Notes: generated by a model not told the origin, from the sequence alone. Shown: positions 23,300 to 36,714, numbered from the stretch's first letter. The stretch: 64,000 bases of DNA from Glandiceps talaboti (GCF_964340395.1 NC_135556.1:3343501-3407500); one strand, 5' to 3'. Made by a program: numbers and translations.

Positions 23300-24420
23300 T
23301 CGAAAGACACAATATGTTGTGGTGTAAGTCATTGGGACACAATGTTACTATAAAGTATCGAGTTGACACTAGGCTCTTCGGTGTAGAAATCATCAAGTCT
23401 TCAGTAAAACTGTTTATTATATGTATTTATCTTCCAACTTGTTCAAATGACAATTATTGTCTAGCAAAAACCTAAACATCGTTGATGATCGATGTAGAAA
23501 CTGCTAATGCTGGTATTATTACTTGGATACATTATCCGGCAATGAGCTTGACATCTTTTGTCATGAAAATTTGCATATTTCTGATGTCGAAAAGGTTGAC
23601 AAGGGTGTTAATAATTTCACTTACATCAGTGAAGCACATGGTAATTGTACATCTTGGTTAGACCATATTGTAAGTACCCGTGCAGTACACAATGACATTT
23701 CTGACGTTCGCATTCTTTACCATTTTATTTCTTCTGATCATTTTCCTCTTTGGGTTAATATGGAAAAAGTGGTTTAGTTCAAGCTGAACCTATTCTGCAC
23801 AATATGTGCAACCCCTATTGAACCTTCAATTGGAGTAAAGCTTTGCCACATAATTTGTGCACCTATAAGAATCTAACTGGCCATTTATTTCACAATCTAG
23901 AAATGCCCAGTGAAGTTTTTGTGTGTCATGATCCCAATTGTAAGAATGGTAACCACCTGCATGGGTTACAGACATTGTACACAAATATTGTTACATGTTG
24001 TAAATCAGCTGCCAACAATTTTGTATTCCATCCTCAACGTTCAATGAATCTGGTTTCAATGTTGTTCCCGAATGGAATGAACATGCGCATATGCATAACT
24101 TTCACAACGCTGCAAGGAGTGCTTTCAAAATATAGTTGGTAATTGGCAGACCTAAATCAGGCCAATTGCTTGATCTTATGTGGAAAACCTATGCTAATTC
24201 TAAATATGCCCTGAGATCATGTAAAAGAGATGAGGGTTACCAAACTAGGGCTGATATGTAAGTTTTGGAATCCAGTGCATATTACGATGGGTTGCCATTC
24301 CACTCTCCCAACCAGTGTGGATGGTAGTAGTGGTTATGGTAATATTGCTAAAATGTGGAAAAAGCATTATGCGAGTCTACTTAATTCTGTCAAAAACAGT
24401 TACAAAAAGCAGTAACCACC
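23300..24420 (+). mobile_element. LINE endonuclease-region fragment, copy A
   Basis: Frameshifted pieces encode LFIICIYLPTCSNDN, then DISDVEKVDKGVNNFTYISE and later a region ending SDHFPLW. This is the order of an apurinic endonuclease domain of a non-LTR retrotransposon, and the same pieces recur in the longer copy at 32.7-33.4 kb. The catalytic GDFN motif is lost in this copy. It continues into the linker before the reverse transcriptase and is cut off there. Confidence 0.7.
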
Positions 24421-24830
24421 ATTGCATCATGAAAATCAACTCTGTCAAACAAATACAAAACAAATGCTTTATCATTTTGAATAACAAATGATGTCACATG
24501 ACACTGTTGAGATTACAATATCCGTGTATTTTATACCAGATGCTGCCATTGGGGTTTGGGATCTTTAGAAGTATGCTGAAAATGTTTCATATATGAAAAT
24601 TAAATTCAGCAATACAAATGTAGTATAATACATGTATATATTATGTAAATAGGGGACTGTCAATTGACTGTACGTATACATGTACATTGTCACTACTAGT
24701 AACAAGTAGGAATGACAATTTACTATATCCTTGCCATTTACCTCATGACATTCACAAGCCATTAACGGTCCAAGTGCAACAAACCCGCGGGCTTGCCTGA
24801 CGAAAACGGGTGTCATAAAAGTTGTTTGCA
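24421..24830. repeat. Block duplicated at 25560-25870
   Basis: Non-coding sequence following LINE copy A, including TGCTGCCATTGGGGT and TACATGTATATATTATGTAA. Most of it recurs after LINE copy B. The LINE piece and this block were therefore duplicated together. Confidence 0.7.
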
Positions 24831-25114
24831 TCTCTAAAGCTGTTTGTAGTGTTACTTATAATAGCCTAATAAATTGATAACAACTGATATAAGACGGAGA
24901 TAAGGTTTGCCTCAATTGACCCACTCCTTAGAAATGATCTTACGCTGTGAACTACACTGTTTACTTGTGTTATGTAAGAGCCCATCATCACATGTGTAAA
25001 TATTGGTACTCTTTGATAACAAGTGGACTTGCTTCTTTAATGGCTTGTCCCAGTAATGTACTCCCTGACTTCTCCCAATTGTTCGCTTCTAATTTCTAAT
25101 TATTTTCTTCCTTT
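24831..25114. other. Spacer with decayed similarity to the TIR element interior
   Basis: Words such as TTGATAACAACTGATATAAG and the order of short blocks around them resemble 14440-14600 inside the TIR element, but the match is weak. No coding is seen. Confidence 0.4.
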
Positions 25115-25560
25115 ATTAATGACATTTCTGATGTTCGCATTCTTTACCATTTTATTTCTTCTGATCATTTTCCTCTTTGGGTTAATATAGAAAAAGTGGT
25201 TTAGTTCAAGCTGAACCTATTCTGCACAATATGTGCAACCCCAATTGAACCTCTAATTGGAGTAAAGCTTTGCCACATAATTTGTGCACCTATAAGAAGC
25301 TAAATGGCCATTTATTTCACAATCTAGAAATGCCCAGTGAAGTTTTTGTGTCGTGATCCGAATTGTAAGAATGGTAACCACCTGCATGGGTTACAGACAT
25401 TGTACACAAATTATGTTACATGTCGTAAATCAGCTGCCAACAATTTTGTATTCCATCTTCAACGTTCAATGAATCTGGTTTCAATGTCGTTGAAAAAACA
25501 TTATGCAAGTCTACTTAATTCTGTCAAAAACAGTTACAAAAAGCAGTAACCACCATTGCA
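25115..25560 (+). mobile_element. LINE fragment, copy B
   Basis: This repeats the end of the endonuclease region and the linker of copy A (from GACATTTCTGATGTTCGCAT to TTACAAAAAGCAGTAACCAC), with an internal deletion that joins TCAATGTCGTTG to AAAAAACATTATGC. It is part of a local segmental duplication rather than a separate insertion. Confidence 0.7.
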
Positions 25561-25870
25561 TCATGAAAATCAACTCTGTCAAACAAGTACAAAACAAATG
25601 CTTTATCATTTTGAATAGCACATATGACACTTGAGATTACAATATCCATCTATTTTATACCAGATGCTGCCATTGGGGTCTTGGGGCCTTTAGAAGTATG
25701 CTGAAAATGTTTCATATATCAAAATTAGGTTCAGCAATACACATGTAGTATAATACATGTATATATTATGTAAATAGGGGACTGTCAAGTGACTGTACGT
25801 ATACATGTACATTGTCACTACTAGTAACAAGTAGGAATGACAATTTACCATATCCTTGCCATTTACCTAC

Positions 25871-26379
25871 TCCCTGACTTCTCCCAATTGTTCGCTTCTA
25901 ATTTCTAATTTTTTTCTTCCTTTATTACCAATGCTAATTTTTAGAGGCTGTCAGCTATTGAAAGAGCAGTGAAGTTATGAGACCAAATTATTTAGTTTTG
26001 GGTCCTCTGTGTCACACTGAGTTGGAAAATGTATAGTAACATTAGACAAAGAGAAGTCACATTGGGCCTAGAGCCCTTAGCTAGTGATATGATGATACTC
26101 CTCCTTTCTGAATTTTGGGATGACGTCTCAGATTTACCACATACATTCAGGACTTGATGAATATATCAAAGATCATTTTGATGTTATAATTATTGTTTGT
26201 TGTTGTATATTTGCATAATAAGGGACAACCATGTGATAATGAGCAATAGAATCAATGATATGAAAAGTCAAGAAAGTCTTCTCCACCTTCAAAATACAGA
26301 AAAAAATATATCAAGAAAACTATGATTTCTGTATATTGGAGGCCATGTTGAATATTTAATGATGTCATGTGACAAGAAT
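25871..26379. other. Gene-free spacer
   Basis: AT-rich sequence without recognisable coding or repeat structure. It separates the duplicated LINE block from the second shared flank block. Confidence 0.5.
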
Positions 26380-26725
26380 TTGCATATATTTAGGATCCAT
26401 GTTGCATTTTGATTCCACAAATATATGGTTATACCAGATGACACTTGGCCAGTTTGGACTCAAGCATGCTTGTAATATGATACATGTATTTAAACTTTTT
26501 GCATCATGTCACACAGATATATTATCTAAAAACCAACATTTTGTGCCCAAATATTTACATATTATAACGTATTTGCAAGTAATTCCACATATTTATGACG
26601 TTGGACAACAAAGTCCAATGAAAAATAAAGACTTTTTTAGGTTCACTAATACAAAATTAAGAATTTGTGAAAATTTTGCAATGGTGGCCATTTTGAATAT
26701 TTAATGAAGTCACATGATTAAATTT

Positions 26726-26767
<42 letters not shown>

Positions 26768-26982
26768 ACACACAAATTGACATACATACAGACAAACAGA
26801 CATCTGCACACACAAACGTTTTGCCATGCAAATGGCAAATGCCTATTTGTCTTATCAGTGCCTGTGATTTGTTGTAAAAACACCCATTGTACTGTAAAAA
26901 CCATATTTAGCAATACAATTGCAAACTCTATAGTCTTTCAGGTTTGGTAGTAAGTTTGAGCCCTAGATGATATTGTATAAGT
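26380..26982 (+). repeat. Shared flank block, copy 2
   Basis: A copy of 18051-18660. It contains an expanded (AC)n tract at about 26727-26773, where copy 1 has only ACACCCACACAC. It leads into SINE copy D. Confidence 0.75.
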
Positions 26983-26983
26983 C

Positions 26984-27360
26984 ACCGAAGGTAATAATAA
27001 TGTTCATTCTTATATAGTGTTTTCCAACCCAGTCTCGGTGCTCAAATTATTACCTGGCTTCCTGGATCTATATAGTAGCACAGCAGCCCTCTATACTTCC
27101 TCAACTCCCTAGGGAGCATACAATCCATTGCAGACTTTATAAGTGCATAGGATTAAAGCATTCACATTGCAACCTCTATCCTACCAGGTCCCCAATTATA
27201 CAGCTGGGTTGACTAATGCACAGTCATGGTTCAAATCTTGCCCAAGAACTTTAGTCACTCAGAAACAAATGGCATCGATGGGGCTCGAACCTGCAACCTC
27301 CAGATTCCAAGCTGGCCACTCTAACCAATTGCCAATCATGACTCCATGGACTCCACACGG
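26984..27360 (-). mobile_element. tRNA-derived SINE, copy D
   Basis: The same family and orientation as copy C, with intact A- and B-box-like words on the minus strand. A short deletion near 27046 removes part of the AAGCACATTACAATTATTAC block. It lies immediately left of TIR element copy 3. Confidence 0.8.
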
Positions 27361-27699
27361 CTAAATAGACCAGCCATCAATAGCCCACAACCACTTAGGA
27401 TGCATATCTTTCACACAGATGTAATGACCCTGACACTATTTGCACAGGGGTCCAAATGAATCCATTTTTGGAGTAAGTGCAGCCAAGCTTAACATGCTGA
27501 ATGAGAAGCCCAGAAATATGTCATGGTTAGACCAATAAAAGCAGAGAAAACACCCACCACCACACCCCCCCACCCCAAATCCCCACACCCTATCCCAACT
27601 ACACAAACATTCACTCTCTCTACCATATTCCCTACTGACATAAACCCAGCTATCATATCATGCATCAATCAACTATATACCTATCTATGCCTATATACC

Positions 27700-28725
27700 A
27701 GTACCTACTGTATTTGTAGATATACCTCCAATCTAAACCTATCTATGGTTATATATCAATACCAACTGTATTTGTACATATACCTCCAATCTAAACCTAT
27801 CTATGGCTATATATCAATACCTACTGTATTTGTACATATACCTCCAATCTAAACCTATCTATGACTATATATCAATCCCTACTGTATTTGTACATATACC
27901 TCCAATCTAAACCTATCTATGGCTATATATCAATCCCTACTGTATTTGTACATATACCTCCAATCTAAACCTATCTATGCCTATATACCAGTACCTCCTG
28001 CATTTGTACATATACCTCCAATCTAAACCTATCTATGGCTATATATCATTACCTCCTGCATTTGTACATATACCTCCAATCTAAACCTATCTGTGGCTAT
28101 ATATCAATACCTACTGTATTTGTACATATACCTCCAATCTAAACCTATCTATGGCTATATATCAATCCTTACTGTATTTGTACATCATATACCTCCAATC
28201 TAAACCTATCTATGGCTATATATCAATCCCTACTGTATTTGTACATATACCTCCAATCTAAACCTATCTATGCCATGGCTATATATCAATCCCTACTGTA
28301 TTTGTACATCATATACCTCCAATCTAAACCTATCTATGGTTATATATCAATACCAACTGTATTTGTACATATACCTCCAATCTAAACCTATCTATGGCTA
28401 TATATCAATACCTACTGTATTTGTACATATACCTCCAATCTAAACCTATCTATGACTATATATCAATCCCTACTGTATTTGTACATATACCTCCAATCTA
28501 AACCTATCTATGGCTATATATCAATCCCTACTGTATTTGTACATATACCTCCAATCTAAACCTATCTATGCCTATATACCAGTACCTCCTGCATTTGTAC
28601 ATATACCTCCAATCTAAACCTATCTATGGCTATATATCATTACCTCCTGCATTTGTACATATACCTCCAATCTAAACCTATCTGTGGCTATATATCAATA
28701 CCTACTGTATAGTACTACATATCTA
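27700..28725 (+). repeat. 58-bp minisatellite, about 17 units
   Basis: The same unit as in the other two TIR elements. A block of about ten units (591 bp) is present twice in series. Confidence 0.9.
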
Positions 28726-31700
28726 TGCCTACTGTATAAATTTACTACCTACAAGCTAAACCTTTCTAAGCCATGGTAGCATTTACAACTGTTTACCAAA
28801 TCTTATGTAAATATGCATTATCATGAGTCTCTATGCATGACTTTTTTGAGCTATACAATTTATACAATTACCTACACAATTCATTCACTAACTCATTCTC
28901 TCAAATATCAAACTAAATATACTAATCACTCCACAAGCTAACAAACTCACTCTAACTAGCTAAGCAACTACAGTCTTCCTTGAAGACATAGTACACACTC
29001 CAATACTTTATTTCTGTCTGATTTTCTTTAGTTATAATGTTTATAATATCTATACAACACTTTTCCTTTGTCTGTAAAGTGATTTAAATATCTGTGATGT
29101 CAGATATGAAAGTAAAGTGATAACTGACCCTGAAGATCAATGTCAAGGTCAAAGGCCAATATCTGAAAAGAAAGTATACACCTCACTATAAAGGAGTACA
29201 CAGTTCAATGGAGACTATAACTTATCCAGTTAATCAAGATTTATTACCACAAATATGATTGCCATTCAGTGAAAGTGGTATGAATACCAAAATAATAACG
29301 CTTATTACTTGTAAACACGAGTCAAAAGAATGTGTCACAAATAGCTTGATTTTCAAAACTAACAAAAAAGGTTTAAGTCCTTCAATAACCCTGGATGTCA
29401 AAGTCAAGGTCATTATCTCAAAAGATTATTTACACCTAACAATATAGAGCTAGGCACTTGAATGGAATCTTAAGATACTAGAAATTTTAAGTTATGCAGA
29501 AAATTATTATTGTTCACCACGATCGAACATGACTACCATTCAATTAAAAGTTATGTGAGAACCAAATATGCAAAAAATAGCTTGATTGTGATAACTGACC
29601 AAGAATTTCAATGTCAAGGTCAAAGGTCACTTTCTTACAAGGTGTTTGCAAGTGATTATATGGGGTTATACCCTTGAATGTGTCTATTCATTGAGGTCTG
29701 ACTCATGATGATTTTCCCCTATTAGCCGTTCAAGTGTTACAAATCCAACTTGGTGAGCCAGCAGATTACTGATAATGGGCCAATAAAACTGATAACAACT
29801 GATATAAAAGTAAGCTTATAAATTAGCTTTGCCTGATATGATTTACTCCTTGGTGTTTTGTAAGGGTGCATTATCAAATTTGTAAATATTTGTATATATA
29901 TTCCTACACTTCTTAGTGATAAGTAAGTCTAAAAACATGCTCGAACACATCTGATCTGGATAGCTGATTCCAACCTAACTTAGGACAAATTGTCCTACCT
30001 TGGCAAAAATGGTTGAAGGGTGGACATATTTGTCATTAAAATACATGTTTCCCTACTGACTTTTTAAGCTTAATAGATAGTGGCATCATTTGAGTGTTTG
30101 CAACTGTGTTATCCATGATGAACTTTCAATGAAACATTAAACTTGAGCTTGAAAGGTATGTCAGATTCGAAATATCCAGTATTTATGTTTATCTTTGAAT
30201 GATGAATAGACCAGTTTTGACCAAAACATACAGGCACAACTGTCTGATATTGTCGTCTACTGGTAATTGTCTACATAATAATGACCTTAGGCAGTAACAT
30301 CATTTGTCTTAAATATTCAGAATACGAATAAAGATATATGTTGGAAATGTGTCTATGAGATGAAAACTTGTGAAGTTAGTTAGTTAATTAGATAGTTATT
30401 TCATTAGCAAGTTAGCTGGTTGGTTAGTTTGTTATAAGGTATATAACAAGCCTTCATCCCAACACACTCCAAACATTTCTCCTTATTCCTGCTGTGATGT
30501 TTTGCTGAAAAATATGTCATTATTGGGATGAGCTACATGTAAAGTGGTGTACATATTTGTACTATAGAATCTGAAAATTGTGGCAGGTTTGGTCAAAATG
30601 CATTCATACATACACACAAACAATTTGGGTAACATTGAGTAAAGGCCAAATGTCAAGGTCCCATACAGATTTTTCATCATGGGTGTACATGTACACATTC
30701 AAATGAGATTTCTATCCAATAAGCTTCAAGCATTAGCAGTAAAACATTATTTCTCTGACAAATATGGCCACTCAAATGGTCATTATTGTGAAGGTAACAA
30801 AGCAAAATATTGTGCATATATTGAATTCCATACCAGTGTTGTCATTTTTACCAGGTTTGATTGAAAATGACCTGTGCACGTCATTTGTGTACCCATTATT
30901 CTAACATTTTTTTAATAATTGACATTGAACATAAAGGTCAAGGTCAAAGTCTTATTGGAAAGCAGTAATGAAACAGCATGGGTATAACCCCTCAAATGTG
31001 GTCTCCCAATGGAACAGAGTAATTATTTTATTAATATGACTATCATTGTCATATTATTGTACAGGTCATGAAATGTGATGTTGAATTGTAGAACATCTCT
31101 TCCAGATTTCAATTAAAGTGATCTGCATATGCGGACAACAGTATCTGATTGTGTTGTTTTTTTTGTTTTGTTTTTTGTTCTTGAATTATTATTGAACAAA
31201 TGGTGGATGTTCACAACAAATATGGCCACCATTTAGTGATACACATAAGCAGCAACAAAATATATGACATGAGTACATGTATGAAATATTGATCACACCT
31301 AAATACCACAAAGCATCAAGGCAATATCAGACAGCTTGATTTTCACAATTGACTCTGGCTGAAATTATAAGGTCAAGATCTTTAAAGAGAGCTTAAATCC
31401 TGATAACATGGAGTATATATTTGAATAGAGTCACTTATAATGCATAGGTTTTTTGAGTCATAGAATCACCTACCCAAGGTGTTTGCAAGTGATTATATGG
31501 GGTTAAACACTTGAATGAGTCTATTCCTTGAGGTTTGAGTTATGTAGCATATTACATTGATTTGTTACGTACTCCAGATATGGCCATGATTTAGTCAATA
31601 AAGATAAGAACACTTAAAAAGTAATCGTTGTGTATATTTCCTTCTATATTGTGAACATGATTTCAAGAAATTAGCAACAAATAAAGATGTGTCTCTGATT

Positions 31701-31976
31701 TTAATAATTGACGTTGAAGGTCAAGGTCAAAGGTCAATGTTGCAAAAGAAATGTTGTATCTCATAATAGGGGGGGGGGGTAGACACTTGAATGGAGTGTC
31801 ATTTATTACTAACAGTTTTTGAGTTAAGTCATCTTTGTTCCTAGGATTGAAAGAAATTGGATATTGCATGAGTGACAAATGGTACATTACGGATGACGGA
31901 CAGGGCCCATTCAAATAGTTCCTTTGGGAAACTAAGTAATACACTATATAAATATACTATAAACTGTTGTGGGAAC

Positions 31977-31991
31977 ACAAACACACACACA

Positions 31992-32038
<47 letters not shown>

Positions 32039-32060
32039 CCACATACACACACACACACAT
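31977..32060. repeat. (AC)n microsatellite
   Basis: A CA tract with ATAC and ATCC interruptions, followed by a C-rich run, at the position equivalent to those in copies 1 and 2. Confidence 0.9.
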
Positions 32061-32289
32061 CTACGACCCCAACCCCTATACCCCCATACCCCACCCCCAC
32101 ACCCCAACATTTTCTCTACTTCTAATGGCATAGCTGTGACGTATCCCTGGACTTTTCATCTAGCATGAAAGCTTGGCGTCCAACTCCAAAAAGGAATTCA
32201 TTCAGAGTCTTGCACAAATAGTATCCAATTAAGGGTCACATACATCTGTGTGTTGTATAATGCATCCTAAGTTGTGCTCAAGTTGTCAA

Positions 32290-34434
32290 GGGGGAACACT
32301 GGTACCCCTAAGCTGATGAATATCAGAGAGCAGAACTATTTTCTTCTTAGCCTTAATCATGCAAATATCATAAACATTGGGGCAGAGAGGCTAGATGAAG
32401 AATGCTCAATTAAGGTTGTTCACCCAAACCAACCATTTAAATTTTCATCAGCAGATTTGCTCCAACAATGATTCCGGATGACGTCAAATATTACATCAAA
32501 AGTCGATGTCAGATTTCTGTAAATTGCAAACAGCTCACTTTAAAATATGACATGTGTAATCTTTCCTGATTGAAACAACACAGGACTTTGCTGATAAAGT
32601 TTGTGATCCTGCACTATGGCCAGATGGCATACAAATTCATAAATTATATTGACAATTTCCATGACACTACAGTTTACATCCTACAACTGTAGCACAATAT
32701 AATCATCATTAGACTCGGTCAAAACACTTTGTGACACTTATTCAACAACATTGGTTGACCAAGGCAGAACTCTCACTACTTTCTAGGATTCACAGGGACT
32801 CCAACATTTGTGGAATTTCTGTCATCGATGACAGTTCTGGTTTCACGCAGGATGCCCATATGGTGGTGTTGCTATCATGTGGTGTCATTGGGACACAATG
32901 TCACCATAAAGTATCGAGTTGACACTAGGCTATTTGGTGTAGAAATCATCACGTCTTCAGCAAAACTGTTTATTATATGTGTTTATCTTCCAACTTGTTC
33001 AAATGACAATTATGACAGTTATTTGTCTTATCTAGCAAAAATCAAAAACATTGTTGATGATTTAGAAACTGCAAATGTTGTTATTATTGGAGATTTCAAC
33101 TTCAAGTTTGGTACATTATTCGGCAATGAGCTTGACATCTTTTATCATGAAAATAATTTGGATATTTCTGATGTCGAAAAGCTTGACAAAGGTGTTGATA
33201 ATTTCACTTACATCAGTGAAGCACATGGTAATTGTACATGTTGGTTAGACCATATTGTAAGTACCCATGCAGTACACAATGCCATTTCTGATGTTCACAT
33301 TCTTTACCATTTTATTTCTTCTGATCATTTTCCTCTTTGGGTTAAAATAGAAACAAGTGGTTTGGTTCAAGCTGAACCTATTCAGCACAATATGTGCAAC
33401 ACCAATTGAACCTCTATTGGAGTAAAGCTTTGCCACATAATTTGTGCACCTATAAGAATCTAACTGGCCATCTATTTCACAATCTTGAAATGCCCAGTGA
33501 ACGTTTTGTGTGTCATGACCCGAATTGTAAGAATGGTGACCACCTGTATGGCTTACAGACATTTTACACGAATATCATTACATGTCTTAAATCAGCTGCC
33601 AACAATCGTATTCTATTTTCAATGTTCAATGAATCTGGTTTCAATGTTGTTCCCGGATGGAATGAGCATATGTGTAACTTTCACAATGCTGCTTGGGATG
33701 CTTTAAAAATATGGGTGGTAAATGGCAGACCTAAATCAGGCCAATTGTTTGATCTCATGTGGAAAACCCAATCATGCTAAATCTAAATACGCCCTAAGAC
33801 CATCGTGTAAAAGAGATGAGGGTAAAACTAGGCTTGAGGCCAATGCAAATAATTTGACACTTGGGGGTTTATGAAAGTTTTGAAATTAAGTGCATATTAC
33901 GATGGGTGGCCATTCCACTCTTCCAACCAGTGTGGATTGTAGTAGTGGTCATGGTAATATTGCTAAAATGTGGAAAAAGCATTATGAGAGTCTACTTAAT
34001 TCTGTCAAAAACAGTTACATGTTAAGGCATTTGTTTTGTCCTTGTTTGACAGAGTTGATTTTCATGATGCAATTGTGGTTTATACTGCCAATGAGATTAA
34101 AGAGTGTGTAAACAAGCAAATTTGAAAAAAGGAAAAACATGTGGTAATGATGGCATCGCCTCAGAGCACCTGAATTATGCTGGCTCTATTCTTACTGTTA
34201 TTTTTAGCATGTGTTTTACTAGCTTTTTCATCCATGGTTACTTACCAGAGAGTTTTATGCATGCAGTTATTTGTCCCACAGTGAACGAGTCTAAGGACCT
34301 TACATCAGTGGATAATTATAGGCCTATTGCATGCAGTAATTGGTAACGGCCATTTCAAAATTTTTTGAATTGTGTATTTTATCATGTATTGTAACTTGAA
34401 TTGAAACCAGTGATTTGTAATTTTGATTTAACCC
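32290..34434 (+). mobile_element. LINE copy C: endonuclease and start of reverse transcriptase
   Basis: Frame 32810-33409 carries VYLPTCSNDNYDSYL, then NVVIIGDFNFKFG (the catalytic Asp/Asn motif, about 33079-33108) and SDHFPLWVK (about 33322), the order of an APE-type endonuclease. Downstream pieces encode the linker, then KKGKTCGNDGIASEHL (about 34118) and DNYRPIA (about 34310), the start of the reverse transcriptase. Stops and frameshifts occur throughout, so it is dead. The RT is cut at about 34434. The general type is a non-LTR retrotransposon; I cannot fix the clade. Confidence 0.75.
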
Positions 34435-34700
34435 TTTTGACACCGCTCGACTGTAATATCCATGAGATTATGCTAACATAAGCTATTTACAACAGGTTAA
34501 TGTAACTCATACTTTAAAGACATTGCTGTGGGGCCAGCTATCAGATGTGAGAAAGCTGGGGAGCCATCCACCCATTCTGTTATAGTTGACTGTCGACAGT
34601 CGTTTGTGCCTTTTTTGCTACATTTTATCTGAATCTAAAGTTGTTGCCTCGCTCCGATCCAGAGCAATACTATAACCACGTACTGATCAGCCAGAGGCAC
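34435..34700. other. Spacer between two LINE pieces
   Basis: No coding is seen. The sequence has a higher GC content than its flanks (CTCGCTCCGATCCAGAGC, CCACGTACTGATCAGCC) and separates the truncated RT of copy C from the RT of the next piece. Confidence 0.4.
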
Positions 34701-35316
34701 GAGTGACTGTCATCCGTGAAAGACAAGTCAAAGGACCTTTCATCAGCAGATAATTATAGGCCTATCGCACTGGTAACGGCCATTTTGAAATTGTTAGAAT
34801 TGTGTATTTTATCACGTATTGTAACTTTAATTGAAACCAGCAATCTACAATTTGGATTTAAAAGTAATCACTCTACAGATATGTGTATTTTTGTACTCAA
34901 AGAAAGTATGGATTTTACAAGAGACACCTGTATATTTGTGTTTCATAGATGCTACAAAGGCATTTGATGGGATAAATCATTCAACATTATTGAGAAAATT
35001 GATTCATAGGGGCATTCCATCATTTATAGTTCTCATTTGACATTATTGGTATAGCAAACAATTATTTTTTGTATGTTGGGCTTCCGCAGTGTCAAACCCC
35101 TTCAATGTTAGTAATGGTGTGCGACAAGGTAGCATTATTTCACCTAAGCTTTTTGCTGTAGCAGTATATGCCGATGATCTTAGTATGAAGCTTCAGTTGG
35201 CATGCGCTGGATGTTGCTTAGTAAACACTGTCATAAACCACTTATTCTATGCAGATGATCTAGTTTTGATTTGTCCTTCAGCGAAAGCATTGCATAAATT
35301 GCTATTAGGTATTTAG
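34700..35316 (+). mobile_element. LINE reverse transcriptase fragment
   Basis: Pieces in two frames give DNYRPIALVTAILKLLELC, QFGFKSNHSTDMCIF, then DATKAFDGINHSTLLRKLI, NGVRQGSIISPKLFAV and FYADDLVLI (35245-35271). These are RT motifs in order, including the YADD catalytic box. The similarity stops at about 35316, before the thumb region. The N-terminal motif repeats the end of copy C, so this is a second insertion or a local duplication. Confidence 0.8.
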
Positions 35317-36700
35317 GCATTAGGGAAATGACCACCATATTCTTTCATGTTATCAAAACAGAATGTATGGCTATTTTCCCAAGGTCTTGGAAACCGTGTA
35401 GAATTCCCTGCGTATTGTTATATGGCAATACCCCTTTGTTGTGTGCGTGAGCCAATTTGATTGTACCTAACTTTTTCAAAATACAATTTTTCACATGATG
35501 GAAAAAATGAACAACTCTCATAACATCTACAATGGCAATTTGACAACTACCTAAAGAAATTTTCACTTAATTATACCAGAAATACATTGTTGAATGCAGG
35601 TAATCTGTCATTGGAATGATAGGAGCATCAGAAGTGCAGCAAAGTCTGTTTGATCTCCCAAAGTTTGCAGGAGCAACTGTTGTGTTATGATTGGATTAAT
35701 GAGCCATTAATCACTTTCAATCAAATCTAATGTTCATGGTATTACATTTGCAATATACACTATCAATTGGTGGTTACTATGGGTGTGGGCTTGTTGCTAG
35801 GCATCATATTTGCATACATTTTTAAATTCATTTGCCTATTAATCCATGACTTTGTTATCTTTGTATTATATGTGACCATTTGGCTGTTGCTATGGACATG
35901 GTCTTGTTGCTAGGGATGTTTACATACATATGTTTTGAATGTTTCTTCACTTGCCTACCAGATCATGTTATTTTAGCAAAATATAGTCTGGTATTTGGTT
36001 GTTGCTAGGGTGTGGTTATTCGTGTCAAAATGTTGAACAAAATGTGCACAATAATTACCCTTCCAGAAACATCTCACCAAATTTCAGTCTGATTGATCAA
36101 GTACTTTTTGAGATACACATTTATGTTTTTGACCAAAAGACAGATTTTTAGCCCTTATTTGTATATTAATGATGAAATCATCTTGTTATGAACAAATCTT
36201 AATCTACACATCCATAAGAACAGACCAAACTGCATGATAAGCTTTTTGACCAAAATGACATTTTTTTACTCAAATCTTATTCCAATTCTGTGGAATTAGC
36301 TTCCTTTTAACATTCATTTGGATATTAATATTGAATCTTTTAATGTAATCTTAAAACTAATCTTTTTTTTAAAGTAATAATAACAAGTGTGATTTTCTTG
36401 GAACAAAGATTATGCCATTTATCATTTTGGGGACATCAAGGGTGTTCACATATGTAAAAAACCTTGCCACGGCCTGGTCCCAGTAAACAAATTAATCAGG
36501 TGTTAACTTTTGGTCTGCGTTCAGATTGCATATTTGTCGTCATCGAGTCTAGGACAAAAACAGCCCCCTCAGTCACATCAACGCTACTATTGTTAAATAT
36601 GGCTGACTTCGATAATTGTTTACTTTCCAACTGATTATAACATTACACATTCATGGGACGCTTAGACAATAGTAAAAAGGTCAACATATACTGTAGGTCA
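35317..36700. other. Non-coding stretch with old dispersed repeats
   Basis: From about 35690 to 36080 the sequence resembles the GTTGCTATGGGTGTGG dispersed repeat several times over (for example GGTTACTATGGGTGTGGGCT and GGCTGTTGCTATGGACATGG). The rest shows nothing recognisable. Confidence 0.45.
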
Positions 36701-36714
36701 ACATGAGAGGGCGT

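Larger units (their letters stand above)
27393..32272 (+). mobile_element. Large TIR-bounded non-coding element, copy 3
   Basis: A full-length copy. The left end ACTTAGGATGCATATC and the right end ATGCATCCTAAGT are both present, and the MITE site is empty (TTGTATAATGCATCC at about 32254). The interior is colinear and nearly identical to copy 1 from 13420 to about 16900. The minisatellite (27700-28725) includes a 591-bp internal duplication, visible as two ATGGTTATATATCAATACCA units at 27745 and 28336. Confidence 0.65.

Noticed and set aside
31841-32168. Cys/Val- or Thr/His-rich frames of about 95 codons
   Set aside because: Translations of the (AC)n tract and adjacent C-rich run.
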